64,000 bases of DNA, from contig DATAUE010000114.1 of NCBI GenBank assembly GCA_036268425.1, positions 1 to 64,000 on the forward strand, in the 5' to 3' direction. Under the pieces are notes generated by a model. The model did not search any database. It had not been told where the DNA came from and was given only the letters and a program-made list of their open reading frames with translations. The DNA comes from DATARH01 sp036268425. GTDB lineage: Bacteria; Pseudomonadota; Alphaproteobacteria; ATCC43930; CGMCC-115725. Of the stretch, positions 41,662-49,592 are shown one piece after another; within the stretch, counting starts at the first letter, position 1; each line of letters starts with the position of its first letter. The translations under genes were made by a program, and so were the position numbers.

Positions 41662-43452
41662 ATGGCAAAAACCGTCGGCGATTTCTTTATTGAGCGCCTG
41701 CATCAGTGGGGGGTACGCCGGATCTACGGTTTTCCAGGGGATGGCATCAACGGCGTTTTTGGTGCACTGCAGCGGGCTGAAGGCAAGATCGAGTTCATCC
41801 AGGTGCGCCATGAAGAGATGGCTGCGTTCATGGCCTCGGCGCATGCGAAGTTTACCGGTGAACTGGGGGTTTGTATTGCAACGTCAGGGCCGGGCGCAGC
41901 GCACCTCGTTACCGGGCTTTATGATGCACGGTTAGACCACATGCCGGTTTTGGCGATCGCCGGTCAGCAGGCGCGTGGCGCACTGGGTGGCCATTATCAG
42001 CAGGAAGTTGACCTGCCGGCATTATTCAAAGACGTCGCCGGCGCGCTTGTCCAAACCGCACTGCTGCCGGCGCAAGTGCGTCACTTGACCGATCGCGCAG
42101 TGCGCATCGCCACCGCGCAGCGTCGGGTGACGGCGCTCATTTTTCCCAACGACCTGCAGGATATCGAATACGAAGAGCCGGCACGCGCGCACGGCACGCT
42201 GCATTCCGGAGTTGGTTACAAAGCACCCAAAGTAGTGCCTTACGATGTGGATCTGCGCGCCGCCGCCGATGCGTTGAACGCCGGCAAGAAAGTCGCGATT
42301 CTGGTCGGTGCCGGCGCGTTAAAGGCGACAGATGAAGTCATCGCCGTAGCGGACAAGCTTGGCGCCGGCGCCGCCAAGGCACTCCTCGGCAAGGCCGCGC
42401 TGCCCGACGATCTGCCCTGGGTTACCGGTTCGATCGGCCTGCTTGGCACCGAGCCGTCCTACAAGCTGATGACCGAGTGCGACACGTTCTTGATGATCGG
42501 CTCGGGGTTCCCCTATTCCGAATTCCTTCCGAAAGAAGGGCAGGCGCGCGGCGTGCAGATCGACATTGCGCCCGAGATGCTGAGCATCCGCTATCCGATG
42601 GAGGTCAACCTTGTCGGGGACGCGGCCGAGACGCTGCGCGCCTTGCTGCCGCTGTTGCACGACCGATCGGATCATGCGTGGCGCAAGGAGATCGAGGGCT
42701 GGAACAAAGCGTGGTGGAAGACGCTTGAAGACCGGGCGATGCAGCCGGCGACCCCGATCAACCCTCAGCGCGTCACATGGGATTTGTCCCCCCGCCTGCC
42801 GGAACGGGCCATCATCACCAGCGACAGCGGCTCCTGCGCCAACTGGTTCGCGCGAGACCTCAAGATCAGGCGCGGCATGATGTGCTCTCTTTCGGGCGGC
42901 CTCGCATCGATGGGTGCCGGAGTCCCCTATGCGATCGCCGCGAAATTCGCCCATCAGGACCGACCGGTGATTGCGCTTGTCGGCGATGGCGCGATGCAGA
43001 TGAACAACATGGCCGAACTGATCACGGTCGCCAAATACTGGCGCCAGTGGAAGACTCCCTGCTGGATCTGCGGCGTCTTTAACAATGAGGATTTGAACCA
43101 GGTCACCTGGGAACAACGGGTCATGGAAGGGGACCCCAAATTCAACGCTTCGCAGCGCATCCCCAATGTGCCGTATCACAAATTCGCCGAGCTGATCGGG
43201 CTCAAGGGAATTTTCGTCGACAACCCCGACCGGGTCGGGCCGGCTTGGGAAGAGGCGCTGGCCGCCGATCGCCCGGTCGTCATCGAGTTCAAGACCGATC
43301 CAGAGGTTCCGCCGCTTCCGCCGCACATCTCGTTAAAACAGGCCAAAGCCTTTGCCAGTACACTGATAAAGGGTGATCCCGACGAGAGTGGCGTCATCCT
43401 AGGCACAGCCCGTCAGGTGCTGGCCTCGGTGCTGCCTGGCAAGAACAAGTAA
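41662..43452 (+). CDS. Thiamine pyrophosphate enzyme, pyruvate oxidase/YdaP-like
   Basis: A 596-residue three-domain TPP enzyme. The N-terminal domain has YGFPGDGINGVFGAL and the activating Glu in RHEEMAA (about residue 51), the middle domain binds FAD or is a relic, and the C-terminal domain has the TPP/Mg motif GDGAMQMNNMAELITVAKY with FNNEDLNQVTWE. This fits the group annotated as TPP-requiring protein or YdaP/PoxB-like pyruvate oxidase, acting on a 2-keto acid. ATG 41662 has AAGGA 7 bases upstream; a longer frame to 41566 has no support. It is the first gene of a five-gene plus-strand cluster, 1 bp from the next gene. Confidence 0.92.
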   Translation: MAKTVGDFFIERLHQWGVRRIYGFPGDGINGVFGALQRAEGKIEFIQVRHEEMAAFMASAHAKFTGELGVCIATSGPGAAHLVTGLYDARLDHMPVLAIAGQQARGALGGHYQQEVDLPALFKDVAGALVQTALLPAQVRHLTDRAVRIATAQRRVTALIFPNDLQDIEYEEPARAHGTLHSGVGYKAPKVVPYDVDLRAAADALNAGKKVAILVGAGALKATDEVIAVADKLGAGAAKALLGKAALPDDLPWVTGSIGLLGTEPSYKLMTECDTFLMIGSGFPYSEFLPKEGQARGVQIDIAPEMLSIRYPMEVNLVGDAAETLRALLPLLHDRSDHAWRKEIEGWNKAWWKTLEDRAMQPATPINPQRVTWDLSPRLPERAIITSDSGSCANWFARDLKIRRGMMCSLSGGLASMGAGVPYAIAAKFAHQDRPVIALVGDGAMQMNNMAELITVAKYWRQWKTPCWICGVFNNEDLNQVTWEQRVMEGDPKFNASQRIPNVPYHKFAELIGLKGIFVDNPDRVGPAWEEALAADRPVVIEFKTDPEVPPLPPHISLKQAKAFASTLIKGDPDESGVILGTARQVLASVLPGKNK

Positions 43453-43453
43453 G

Positions 43454-44545
43454 ATGCCCCCTGAAGCGCCGCTTGGAAGGGTCTCGGCCGCGGCCTATGA
43501 GATCCCGACGGATGCGCCGGAAAGCGACGGCACCCTTGAATGGGATCGCACGACGCTCGTCGTGGTCGAGATCGAGGCCGGCGGCAAAACCGGTCTCGGT
43601 TACAGCTATAGCGATGCATCGATCGTCGCGCTGATCGAAAACAAGCTGGCTGACATTGTCACCGGCCGTCCGGCATTCGACATCGTCGGTGCCAATGTCG
43701 CGATGTGGCGGGCCATCCGTAATCTCGGGCGCTCCGGCCTCGTCGCAACGGCAATTTCCGCAGTCGATGCGGCACTGTGGGATCTGAAGGCTAAGCTGCT
43801 CGATGTTCCGGTTGTGACGCTGCTGGGACGTTGCCGCGACAGCGTGCCGATCTACGGCAGCGGTGGTTTCACTTGCTATTCGGATAATCAGCTTCGCGAA
43901 CAGCTGGCTGGGTGGGTCGAGCGCGACGGCTGTCGCTGGGTCAAGATGAAGATCGGCAGCGATCCGGCGCGCGACCCGGAGAGAGTCGCGACGGCGCGCC
44001 GGGGGGTCGGTAGCGCCGGCCTCTTCGTTGACGCCAACGGCGCGTTTGCCGCGAGACAGGCGCTGGCGCTGGCGCAACGGATCGCCGAGTACGAGATCGG
44101 CTGGTTCGAAGAGCCGGTCAGTTCCGACGATGCTCACGGCCTGGCGCAGGTACGAGCGTGCGCACCTCCAGGCATGGACATCGCCGCCGGCGAATACGGG
44201 TACAATCTCGACGATTTCCAGCGCCTGCTCCCGGTTGTCGACGTGTTGCAGGCAGATGTCACGCGCTGCGGCGGGGTCAGCGGCTTTATGCAGGTTGCCG
44301 CGCTGTGCGAGGCGCATCACATTGGTTTGTCAGGGCACTGCGCTCCCGCGCTGCATCTCCATGCCGCCTGCGCCGCCCCCCGTCTGCGCCATCTCGAATG
44401 GTTTCACGATCATGTCCGCATCGAGCACATGTTGTTCGATGGCGCACCCCAGCCTCGCAACGGCCATATCGTGCCTGACATGTCGCGACCCGGTTTCGGC
44501 CTCGACCTCAAGCGAAGCGACGCCGAAACTTTCCGGGTGCGCTGA
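43454..44545 (+). CDS. Mandelate racemase/muconate lactonizing enzyme family, MR-subgroup acid-sugar dehydratase
   Basis: A 363-residue enolase-superfamily enzyme. The complete MR-subgroup active site can be read: Lys164-x-Lys166, metal ligands Asp193 (DANGAF), Glu219 (WFEEPV) and Glu247 (AAGEYG), the catalytic dyad Asp268 and His295 (SGHC), and Glu315. These fall within two residues of the corresponding positions of mandelate racemase. Such enzymes abstract the proton next to a carboxylate; most sequenced members are acid-sugar dehydratases giving 2-keto-3-deoxy acids. A keto acid could then be used by the TPP enzyme encoded 1 bp upstream. The specific sugar acid cannot be read. Confidence 0.93.
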   Translation: MPPEAPLGRVSAAAYEIPTDAPESDGTLEWDRTTLVVVEIEAGGKTGLGYSYSDASIVALIENKLADIVTGRPAFDIVGANVAMWRAIRNLGRSGLVATAISAVDAALWDLKAKLLDVPVVTLLGRCRDSVPIYGSGGFTCYSDNQLREQLAGWVERDGCRWVKMKIGSDPARDPERVATARRGVGSAGLFVDANGAFAARQALALAQRIAEYEIGWFEEPVSSDDAHGLAQVRACAPPGMDIAAGEYGYNLDDFQRLLPVVDVLQADVTRCGGVSGFMQVAALCEAHHIGLSGHCAPALHLHAACAAPRLRHLEWFHDHVRIEHMLFDGAPQPRNGHIVPDMSRPGFGLDLKRSDAETFRVR

Positions 44546-44546
44546 T

Positions 44547-45467
44547 ATGCTGGCGAAACCTACGTCTTCGATCAGCCTGGCGCTCACATCATTCACCGTC
44601 GCGGCGGCAGCGGCCGCGCTGGAGAGCGCGCTGCGCACGCCTCCGCCGACTGGTGGTGCCGTCGCGCCTGAACGAGCGGCAGCGGCGCGTGGCCTCAACC
44701 GCGGGTCGGCGCTGCTGGCGGCTGCCGCATTGGCTGACAGCGCCGTCGAACACTATCGCGGAGGCTTCCACAACCCGACGATGATATTGCCGCTCGCGGT
44801 CGCCGCCGAGGCGCTCGGCACCGGGCTGCATGGCGCTCTGGACAAAAACCCACGGTTCAATTCGACCCGCGATCTGGGCAATGCGGTCTCGCTTGTCACA
44901 GGCATCGCGGGGACCGGATTTCATTTCTACAACATCTTGAAACGACCGGGCGGCTGGAGTTGGCTCAATCTGTTCTACGCAGCGCCGCTCGGCGCGCCAG
45001 CCGCGTTGAGCCTGGCCGGCTTGTTCGGGGGAATCGCCGAACGCCTGCGCGGAAATAGCAGGAAGGCGATCTACGGCTTCATGCCCGGCAAACTGACCGC
45101 GCGGCTGGTGGCATTGGGCCTGTTGGGCACATCGGGCGAAGCCGCACTCATGCATTTCCGCGGCGCATACCATAACCCGGCGATGGTGATCCCGGTCACT
45201 GCGCCGCCGGTGGCCGCGGCGCTGCTGGCCGGCGCCACGATTTGTCCCCGACTGGCGGAGCCGGCTCGCTGGTCGATGCGTCTGCTGATCGGGATAGGCT
45301 TCCTTGGTGCGGGGTTTCACGCCTATGGCGTCCAACGCAACATGGGCGGCTGGCGTAACTGGTCGCAGAACGTATTGAACGGACCGCCATTGCCGGCGCC
45401 ACCCGCTTTTACCGCGCTGGCGCTTGCCGGGCTTGCCGCTTTGCGGCTGCTGGACGACGAACGATGA
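44547..45467 (+). CDS. Internally duplicated, histidine-containing membrane protein of unknown function
   Basis: A 306-residue protein with about seven or eight hydrophobic segments. It consists of two homologous halves. Half one has H69-x-R-G-G-F-H75-N-P, then GTGFHFY (His126) and GGW (135-137). Half two has H203-F-R-G-A-Y-H209-N-P, then GAGFHAY (His258) and GGW (267-269), with nearly identical spacing. Conserved histidines in membrane helices could ligate heme, metal or quinone. It starts 1 bp after the dehydratase gene and overlaps the next gene by 4 bp. I infer a membrane electron-acceptor or anchor for the GMC/subunit 3 dehydrogenase; no family is recognised. Confidence 0.85.
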   Translation: MLAKPTSSISLALTSFTVAAAAAALESALRTPPPTGGAVAPERAAAARGLNRGSALLAAAALADSAVEHYRGGFHNPTMILPLAVAAEALGTGLHGALDKNPRFNSTRDLGNAVSLVTGIAGTGFHFYNILKRPGGWSWLNLFYAAPLGAPAALSLAGLFGGIAERLRGNSRKAIYGFMPGKLTARLVALGLLGTSGEAALMHFRGAYHNPAMVIPVTAPPVAAALLAGATICPRLAEPARWSMRLLIGIGFLGAGFHAYGVQRNMGGWRNWSQNVLNGPPLPAPPAFTALALAGLAALRLLDDER

Positions 45468-46102
45468 GCGCGCGTTTCCCCGGCTATGACGTGCTTACCA
45501 AGCGGAACACCCCGTCATGGAACGAAAAAACCCGGCAGGTCATCGACGAGCGGCTGGCAATGCCGCGCGAGCCGCGCTTTCTGCCGACCGAAGAGTTTCG
45601 CGTGCTGGAGGCGATTGCCGACCGCATCGTGCCGCAACCATCGGATCGGCCTCCTGTACCGGTCGCAGCAATGGTCGATGATAAACTCCATGCGGATCGT
45701 CGCGATGGTTATCGCGACCATCGCTTGCCGCCATTGCGCGATGCTTGGCGACGCGGCCTCGCAGGCATCGACGCGGAGGCGCGGCGTCGGCACAGCGTCG
45801 GTTTCGCTGAGATCGATCACGCCGAGCAGGATGCGCTGCTGCAGGCGGTGCAGGATGGCAGCATCGTCGGCGATTGGGACGGCATGTCGCCGGCGCTGTT
45901 CTTCGCAAAGCGTCTGCTGCTTGACATTGTAAGCGCGTATTACGCCCACCCGACCGCCTGGAGTGAAATCGGTTTCGGCGGCCCGGCCAGCCCGCGCGGC
46001 TATGTGCGCATGCATTTCGATCGTCGCGACCCGTGGGAAGCCGCGGAAGCCAGGCCCGGCCAGGAAGCACAGGCGCGCAAGGACAATGAACGCATCGGAT
46101 GA
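45464..46102 (+). CDS. Gluconate 2-dehydrogenase subunit 3-like protein
   Basis: A 212-residue protein of the GADH subunit 3 group, the small partner of GMC-type dehydrogenases. The diagnostic segment is FLPTEEFRVLEAIADRIVPQ (about residues 39-59), followed by a helical domain with ALFFAKRLLLDIVSAYYAHP and GGPASPRGY. Unlike many relatives it has no Tat or Sec signal, so the complex may be cytoplasmic. It overlaps the membrane-protein gene by 4 bp and the GMC gene by 17 bp, strongly suggesting a complex with the GMC protein. Confidence 0.9.
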   Translation: MSARFPGYDVLTKRNTPSWNEKTRQVIDERLAMPREPRFLPTEEFRVLEAIADRIVPQPSDRPPVPVAAMVDDKLHADRRDGYRDHRLPPLRDAWRRGLAGIDAEARRRHSVGFAEIDHAEQDALLQAVQDGSIVGDWDGMSPALFFAKRLLLDIVSAYYAHPTAWSEIGFGGPASPRGYVRMHFDRRDPWEAAEARPGQEAQARKDNERIG

Positions 46103-47741
46103 CCCGCAACTGACGCCGCGCGGCAAAGCCGGGCGCGCTCCAGACCCGTTCCACGTCGGCGGCTGGGTGCCGATGCGTGAATACCGTGACGACGAGGAGG
46201 TGGATTTCGCCATCGTCGGTACCGGCGCCGGCGGCGGCACGCTGGCCTGCCGGCTGGCAGAGATGGGGTTTTCGGTGGTCGGTCTGGATGCCGGCCCGTG
46301 GTGGCGGCCGCTTGAGGATTTCGCCTCGGACGAAGCGCACCAGCAAAAGCTGTACTGGACCGATGAACGTATCTGCGACGGCACTGACCCGATGGTGCTC
46401 GGCGCCAACAATAGCGGCTGCTCTGTCGGCGGCAGCACCGTACATTTCGCGATGGTGTCGCTGCGCTTTCGTCCCGAATGGTTCAAGTCGCGCAGCCTTC
46501 TCGGGTATGGCGCCGATTGGCCGCTCGATTGGCGCGAGATGTGGCGCTATTACGCGCAGGTCGAGCAGGCGCTGAAGATCGCCGGCCCGGTCAATTATCC
46601 GTGGGGTCCGAAACGGCCGCGCTATCCCTATCGCGCACATGAACTGAATGCCCCCGCGCTGGTGCTGGCGAAGGGCTGCGAAGCGCTGGGGATCGGCTGG
46701 GCGGCAACGCCGCTGGCGACGGTTTCGGCGCCGCGCGGCCAGTCTCCGCCTTGCGTCTACCGCGGCTTCTGCGTCCAGGGTTGCGCGACCAATGCCAAGC
46801 AGAGCGCGCTGATCACGTGGATCCCGCGGGCTGTCGCGGCCGGTGCCGAAATCCGTGACCTTGCAATGGTGGGGCGCGTCGAAACCGATCCGAAAACCGG
46901 CCTTGCGACCGGCGTACATTATTGTCGAGAAGGACGATGGCGTTTCCAGAAAGCGCGCAATGTCGTTGTCGCCGGCTACGCGATCGAGACGCCGCGGCTG
47001 CTGCTGAATTCAGCCGATCTGCGCCATCCGGATGGGCTCGCGAACGGGTCCGGCCTTGTCGGTCGCTATCTGATGACCCAGGCCAACCAGGCGGTCTACG
47101 GCACGATGAACGAGGAGGTACGCTGGTATAAAGGCCCGCCCTCACTCAGCATCAGCGAGCACTGGAACTACGAGGACAAGGGCAAGGACTTCCAAGGCGG
47201 CTATTGCTATATGGCGCAGGGGCCGTTGCCGATGGGCTGGGCCGGGATCGTCGCCGGCTCCAAAAAACTTTGGGGCCAGGCACTGCGCGACGAGATGGAA
47301 AAATATAATCACGCGGTCGGCTTAAAAATTGTCGGCGAGGTGCTGCCCAACGAAAACAACCGCGTTACCCTTGCTGACGAAACCGACGAGTTCGGCCTCA
47401 AGGTAGCCCGGGTCACCTTCTCTTATGGTGACAACGATAAAAAGCTGATCCACCACTCGATGCAGGCAATGCACGATTGCCTTAATGCGGCCGGCGCCCG
47501 CGACCTGTGGGACGAGAACGACGATACCTGCCACCTCAACGGCACGGCGCGTATGGGTGACGACCCTCGCTTCAGCGTCGTCAACGCCGACTGCCGTAGC
47601 TGGGACATCCGCAATTTATGGATTTGCGATGGCTCGGTATTCCCGACTGTGGGCGGGGTCAATCCATCGCTGACCATCCAGGCGATTGCGCTGCGCACGG
47701 CCGACCGCATTCGCGACCTGTCGGCACGCGGCGAGCTTTAG
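46086..47741 (+). CDS. GMC-family FAD-dependent oxidoreductase
   Basis: A 551-residue flavoprotein. The FAD-binding motif is VGTGAGGGTLACRLAEMG (about residues 44-61); the C-terminal catalytic part contains HLNGTARMGDD (catalytic His) and GGVNPSLTIQA (second His/Asn position). It resembles gluconate/sorbitol/glucoside dehydrogenase large subunits, oxidising a sugar or sugar acid at the expense of a membrane acceptor. ATG 46086 has AAGGAC a few bases upstream and lies inside the end of the subunit 3 gene. No signal peptide is seen. No cytochrome c subunit is present next door, unlike periplasmic gluconate dehydrogenases. Confidence 0.93.
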   Translation: MNASDDPQLTPRGKAGRAPDPFHVGGWVPMREYRDDEEVDFAIVGTGAGGGTLACRLAEMGFSVVGLDAGPWWRPLEDFASDEAHQQKLYWTDERICDGTDPMVLGANNSGCSVGGSTVHFAMVSLRFRPEWFKSRSLLGYGADWPLDWREMWRYYAQVEQALKIAGPVNYPWGPKRPRYPYRAHELNAPALVLAKGCEALGIGWAATPLATVSAPRGQSPPCVYRGFCVQGCATNAKQSALITWIPRAVAAGAEIRDLAMVGRVETDPKTGLATGVHYCREGRWRFQKARNVVVAGYAIETPRLLLNSADLRHPDGLANGSGLVGRYLMTQANQAVYGTMNEEVRWYKGPPSLSISEHWNYEDKGKDFQGGYCYMAQGPLPMGWAGIVAGSKKLWGQALRDEMEKYNHAVGLKIVGEVLPNENNRVTLADETDEFGLKVARVTFSYGDNDKKLIHHSMQAMHDCLNAAGARDLWDENDDTCHLNGTARMGDDPRFSVVNADCRSWDIRNLWICDGSVFPTVGGVNPSLTIQAIALRTADRIRDLSARGEL

Positions 47742-47769
47742 ACCGACAATCTCCGAGCCAAGGTACTGC

Positions 47770-47798
47770 GGGACAGCGCTTTACGGGCAGGCTGTCCC
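47770..47798. terminator. Hairpin between convergent GMC and DUF1428 genes
   Basis: GGGACAGC (47770-47777) pairs with GCTGTCCC (47791-47798) around a 13-base loop, in the short gap between two convergent genes. No T-run follows, so termination efficiency is uncertain. Confidence 0.5.
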
Positions 47799-47824
47799 CG
47801 ATCCGTCAGCGATCCACTTTCAGC

Positions 47825-48538
47825 CTATGCGTCGAAAATCGTGGTGAACCCTCCATAAATCGCACGCTGACCGTCGAAGGGCATTTTGTCCTTGTCGGGC
47901 TGCATGCGCGGGTCGGTCCTCAATTTGAGCCAAGCTTCGTCTCGGACCTGCTTCGAAGGCCATTCGATCCAATTGAAGACAACGGTCTCTGCCTCGCGAG
48001 CTGCCACAGCACGACGGAAATCGGTGATCTTGCCGTCCGGTACATCATCACCCCAACCGTTGACCACACGCAGCGCGCCATATTCCCTGAATAGGCGCGC
48101 GCCCACGGACGCCATGTCGACATAGGCAGCGCGATTGGCCAGCGGCACCGGCACCGTGATGCCGTCGACATAACCGGTCACATCGGCCGAACCTTCCTCG
48201 ACAACGACAGAAAACCCGCCGAAAATCATGCGCTTGCCGTCGAATGGCATAACAAGCGTCTTGGTCCGCTCATCCCCTTCCAGAGCCTTCATGCCGGCAT
48301 CGCGCGCGTTCTTCGACGGCCACTCGACCCAACTGAACAGAACAGCTTCGCCGTCTCGCTTCTGTACTGAGCGATGGAAATCGGTCACCTTGCCGATCGG
48401 CACGTCATCTCCCCAATTCTCGACCATCCGTGTCGCGCCATGATCCTTGAACAGGATCAAGGCCTCGCGCACATGATCGAGGTAGGCCCGCTTGTTTTCT
48501 TGCGGCACCGCGGCCACAAAACCATCGATATAAGCCAC
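47825..48538 (-). CDS. Tandem-duplicated DUF1428 protein
   Basis: A 237-residue protein made of two DUF1428 domains in line (about 1-117 and 120-236). Each copy repeats Y-x-D-G near its start, then GWGDDVP or NWGDDVP with GK(V/I)TDF, WxEWPSK and MPFDG(K/Q)R near its end. DUF1428 proteins are small alpha-beta barrel stress proteins of unknown function related to the YaeJ-like dimeric barrel fold; the duplication would make a built-in dimer. Start is GTG 48538, placed after AGGAGA at 6 bases; the ATG at 48556 lies upstream of that site and is less likely. Neighbours are two VOC proteins on the same strand. Confidence 0.88.
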   Translation of the reverse strand: MAYIDGFVAAVPQENKRAYLDHVREALILFKDHGATRMVENWGDDVPIGKVTDFHRSVQKRDGEAVLFSWVEWPSKNARDAGMKALEGDERTKTLVMPFDGKRMIFGGFSVVVEEGSADVTGYVDGITVPVPLANRAAYVDMASVGARLFREYGALRVVNGWGDDVPDGKITDFRRAVAAREAETVVFNWIEWPSKQVRDEAWLKLRTDPRMQPDKDKMPFDGQRAIYGGFTTIFDA

Positions 48539-48561
48539 GTCATTTCTCCTAGTCATTCGGT

Positions 48562-49050
48562 TCAGGCGGATGGAGCGGCGCCGTCAGCGATGCGCTCCAG
48601 TGCGGCAATGTCGATCCGCTTCATTTGCATCATTGCGTCGAAAGCCCGTTTCGCGCGGACCGGATCGGCACCGCTGATCAGCCTCATCAGCGGGCGTGGA
48701 ACGATCTGCCACGACACGCCAAAGCGGTCTTTCACCCAGCCGCACTGCTCGGCCTCGGGCACTGCCGAAAGCGCATCGGCAAAACGGTCGGCCTCGGCCT
48801 GAGTCTCCACGGGGATCTGGAACGAAATTGCCTCACTGAACTTGAACTGCGGCCCACCGTTGAGGCCCGTGAACGGTTGGCCCATCAGTGTGAACTCAAC
48901 CAGCAGCACGTTGCCCGCTGCGCCCGCCGGGTAATCACCCGGAGCGCGACGGATGGCGTCGACATGACTGTCTGGGAATACCGACGCGTAGAAATTGGCG
49001 GCCTCCTCAGCACGGCCGTCAAACCAGAGACAAGGGGTAATGCTGGACAT
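48562..49050 (-). CDS. VOC-superfamily protein, PhnB/3-demethylubiquinone methyltransferase-like
   Basis: A 162-residue vicinal-oxygen-chelate protein: ITPCLWFDGRAEEAANFYASVFP at the start, GQPFTGLNGGPQFKFSEAISF in the middle and QCGWVKDRFGVSWQIVP near the end, the pattern of PhnB-like proteins (cited in pieces). The biochemical activity of this group is mostly unknown; some members bind small phosphonates or metals. ATG 49050 has GAGGAA five bases upstream; the longer frame lies across the second VOC gene. Confidence 0.88.
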   Translation of the reverse strand: MSSITPCLWFDGRAEEAANFYASVFPDSHVDAIRRAPGDYPAGAAGNVLLVEFTLMGQPFTGLNGGPQFKFSEAISFQIPVETQAEADRFADALSAVPEAEQCGWVKDRFGVSWQIVPRPLMRLISGADPVRAKRAFDAMMQMKRIDIAALERIADGAAPSA

Positions 49051-49075
49051 GGCGTTTCCTCGTAAAGCGGCAGTG

Positions 49076-49510
49076 TCAGGCGGCTTGGTGGCTGCCCATG
49101 GCGGCCAGCGCGGCGTCGAGATCCATCCACATCGGCTCGAAAACATGGCCGTCCAGATCCTCGAAGCTACGGCCATACATGAAGCCATAGTCTTGCGTCG
49201 GGCAGGGATCGGCCTTGCCGCCCGCCGCCTGTGCAGCCGCGACAATCGCGTCGACCTCTGCGCGGCTGTCGCGCGACAGGCAAAGCAGCGCCTCGACCGA
49301 CGAGCGCGCGTTGATGATCGTTTTGGACGTGAATTCAGCGAAATGTTCGTGGCTCAAGAGCATAAAGGCGATCGTGTCGGACCACATCATCGCCGCGGCG
49401 CTTCCCGGTCGGGAGAAGCGTTCGTCCTTGGTGAAGCCAACGGCTTTGTAAAATGCAGCCGATTTTTCGACATCGGCGACGGGCAGGTTCACAAAAATCA
49501 TCTTGGGCAT
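49076..49510 (-). CDS. VOC-superfamily (glyoxalase-like) protein
   Basis: A 144-residue glyoxalase/bleomycin-resistance fold protein with the opening MPKMIFVNLPVADVEKSAAF and FYKAVGF, and a final GRSFEDLDGHVFEPMWMD, typical of small VOC proteins often found beside DUF1428 genes and HxlR regulators. Metal-ligand Glu and His candidates sit at the end of the last strand (Glu in HVFEPMW). Function unknown, probably detoxification or stress. It is divergent from the HxlR gene and shares a short promoter region with it. Confidence 0.87.
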   Translation of the reverse strand: MPKMIFVNLPVADVEKSAAFYKAVGFTKDERFSRPGSAAAMMWSDTIAFMLLSHEHFAEFTSKTIINARSSVEALLCLSRDSRAEVDAIVAAAQAAGGKADPCPTQDYGFMYGRSFEDLDGHVFEPMWMDLDAALAAMGSHQAA

Positions 49511-49555
49511 GAGACGGCTCCGTTCTGGGGTGGGTATCCTCAGCGGCGCTGAGGT

Positions 49556-49584
49556 TTGACTTTCATATCGCCGTCAGTTATAAA
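49556..49584 (+). promoter_or_regulatory. Strong sigma-70 promoter for the HxlR gene, leaderless
   Basis: TTGACT (49556-49561), 17 bp, then TATAAA (49579-49584). The predicted start of transcription near 49591 lies only about 2 bases before the ATG (49593), and there is no Shine-Dalgarno sequence, so the mRNA should be leaderless. Confidence 0.65.
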
Positions 49585-49592
49585 AAGCAACC

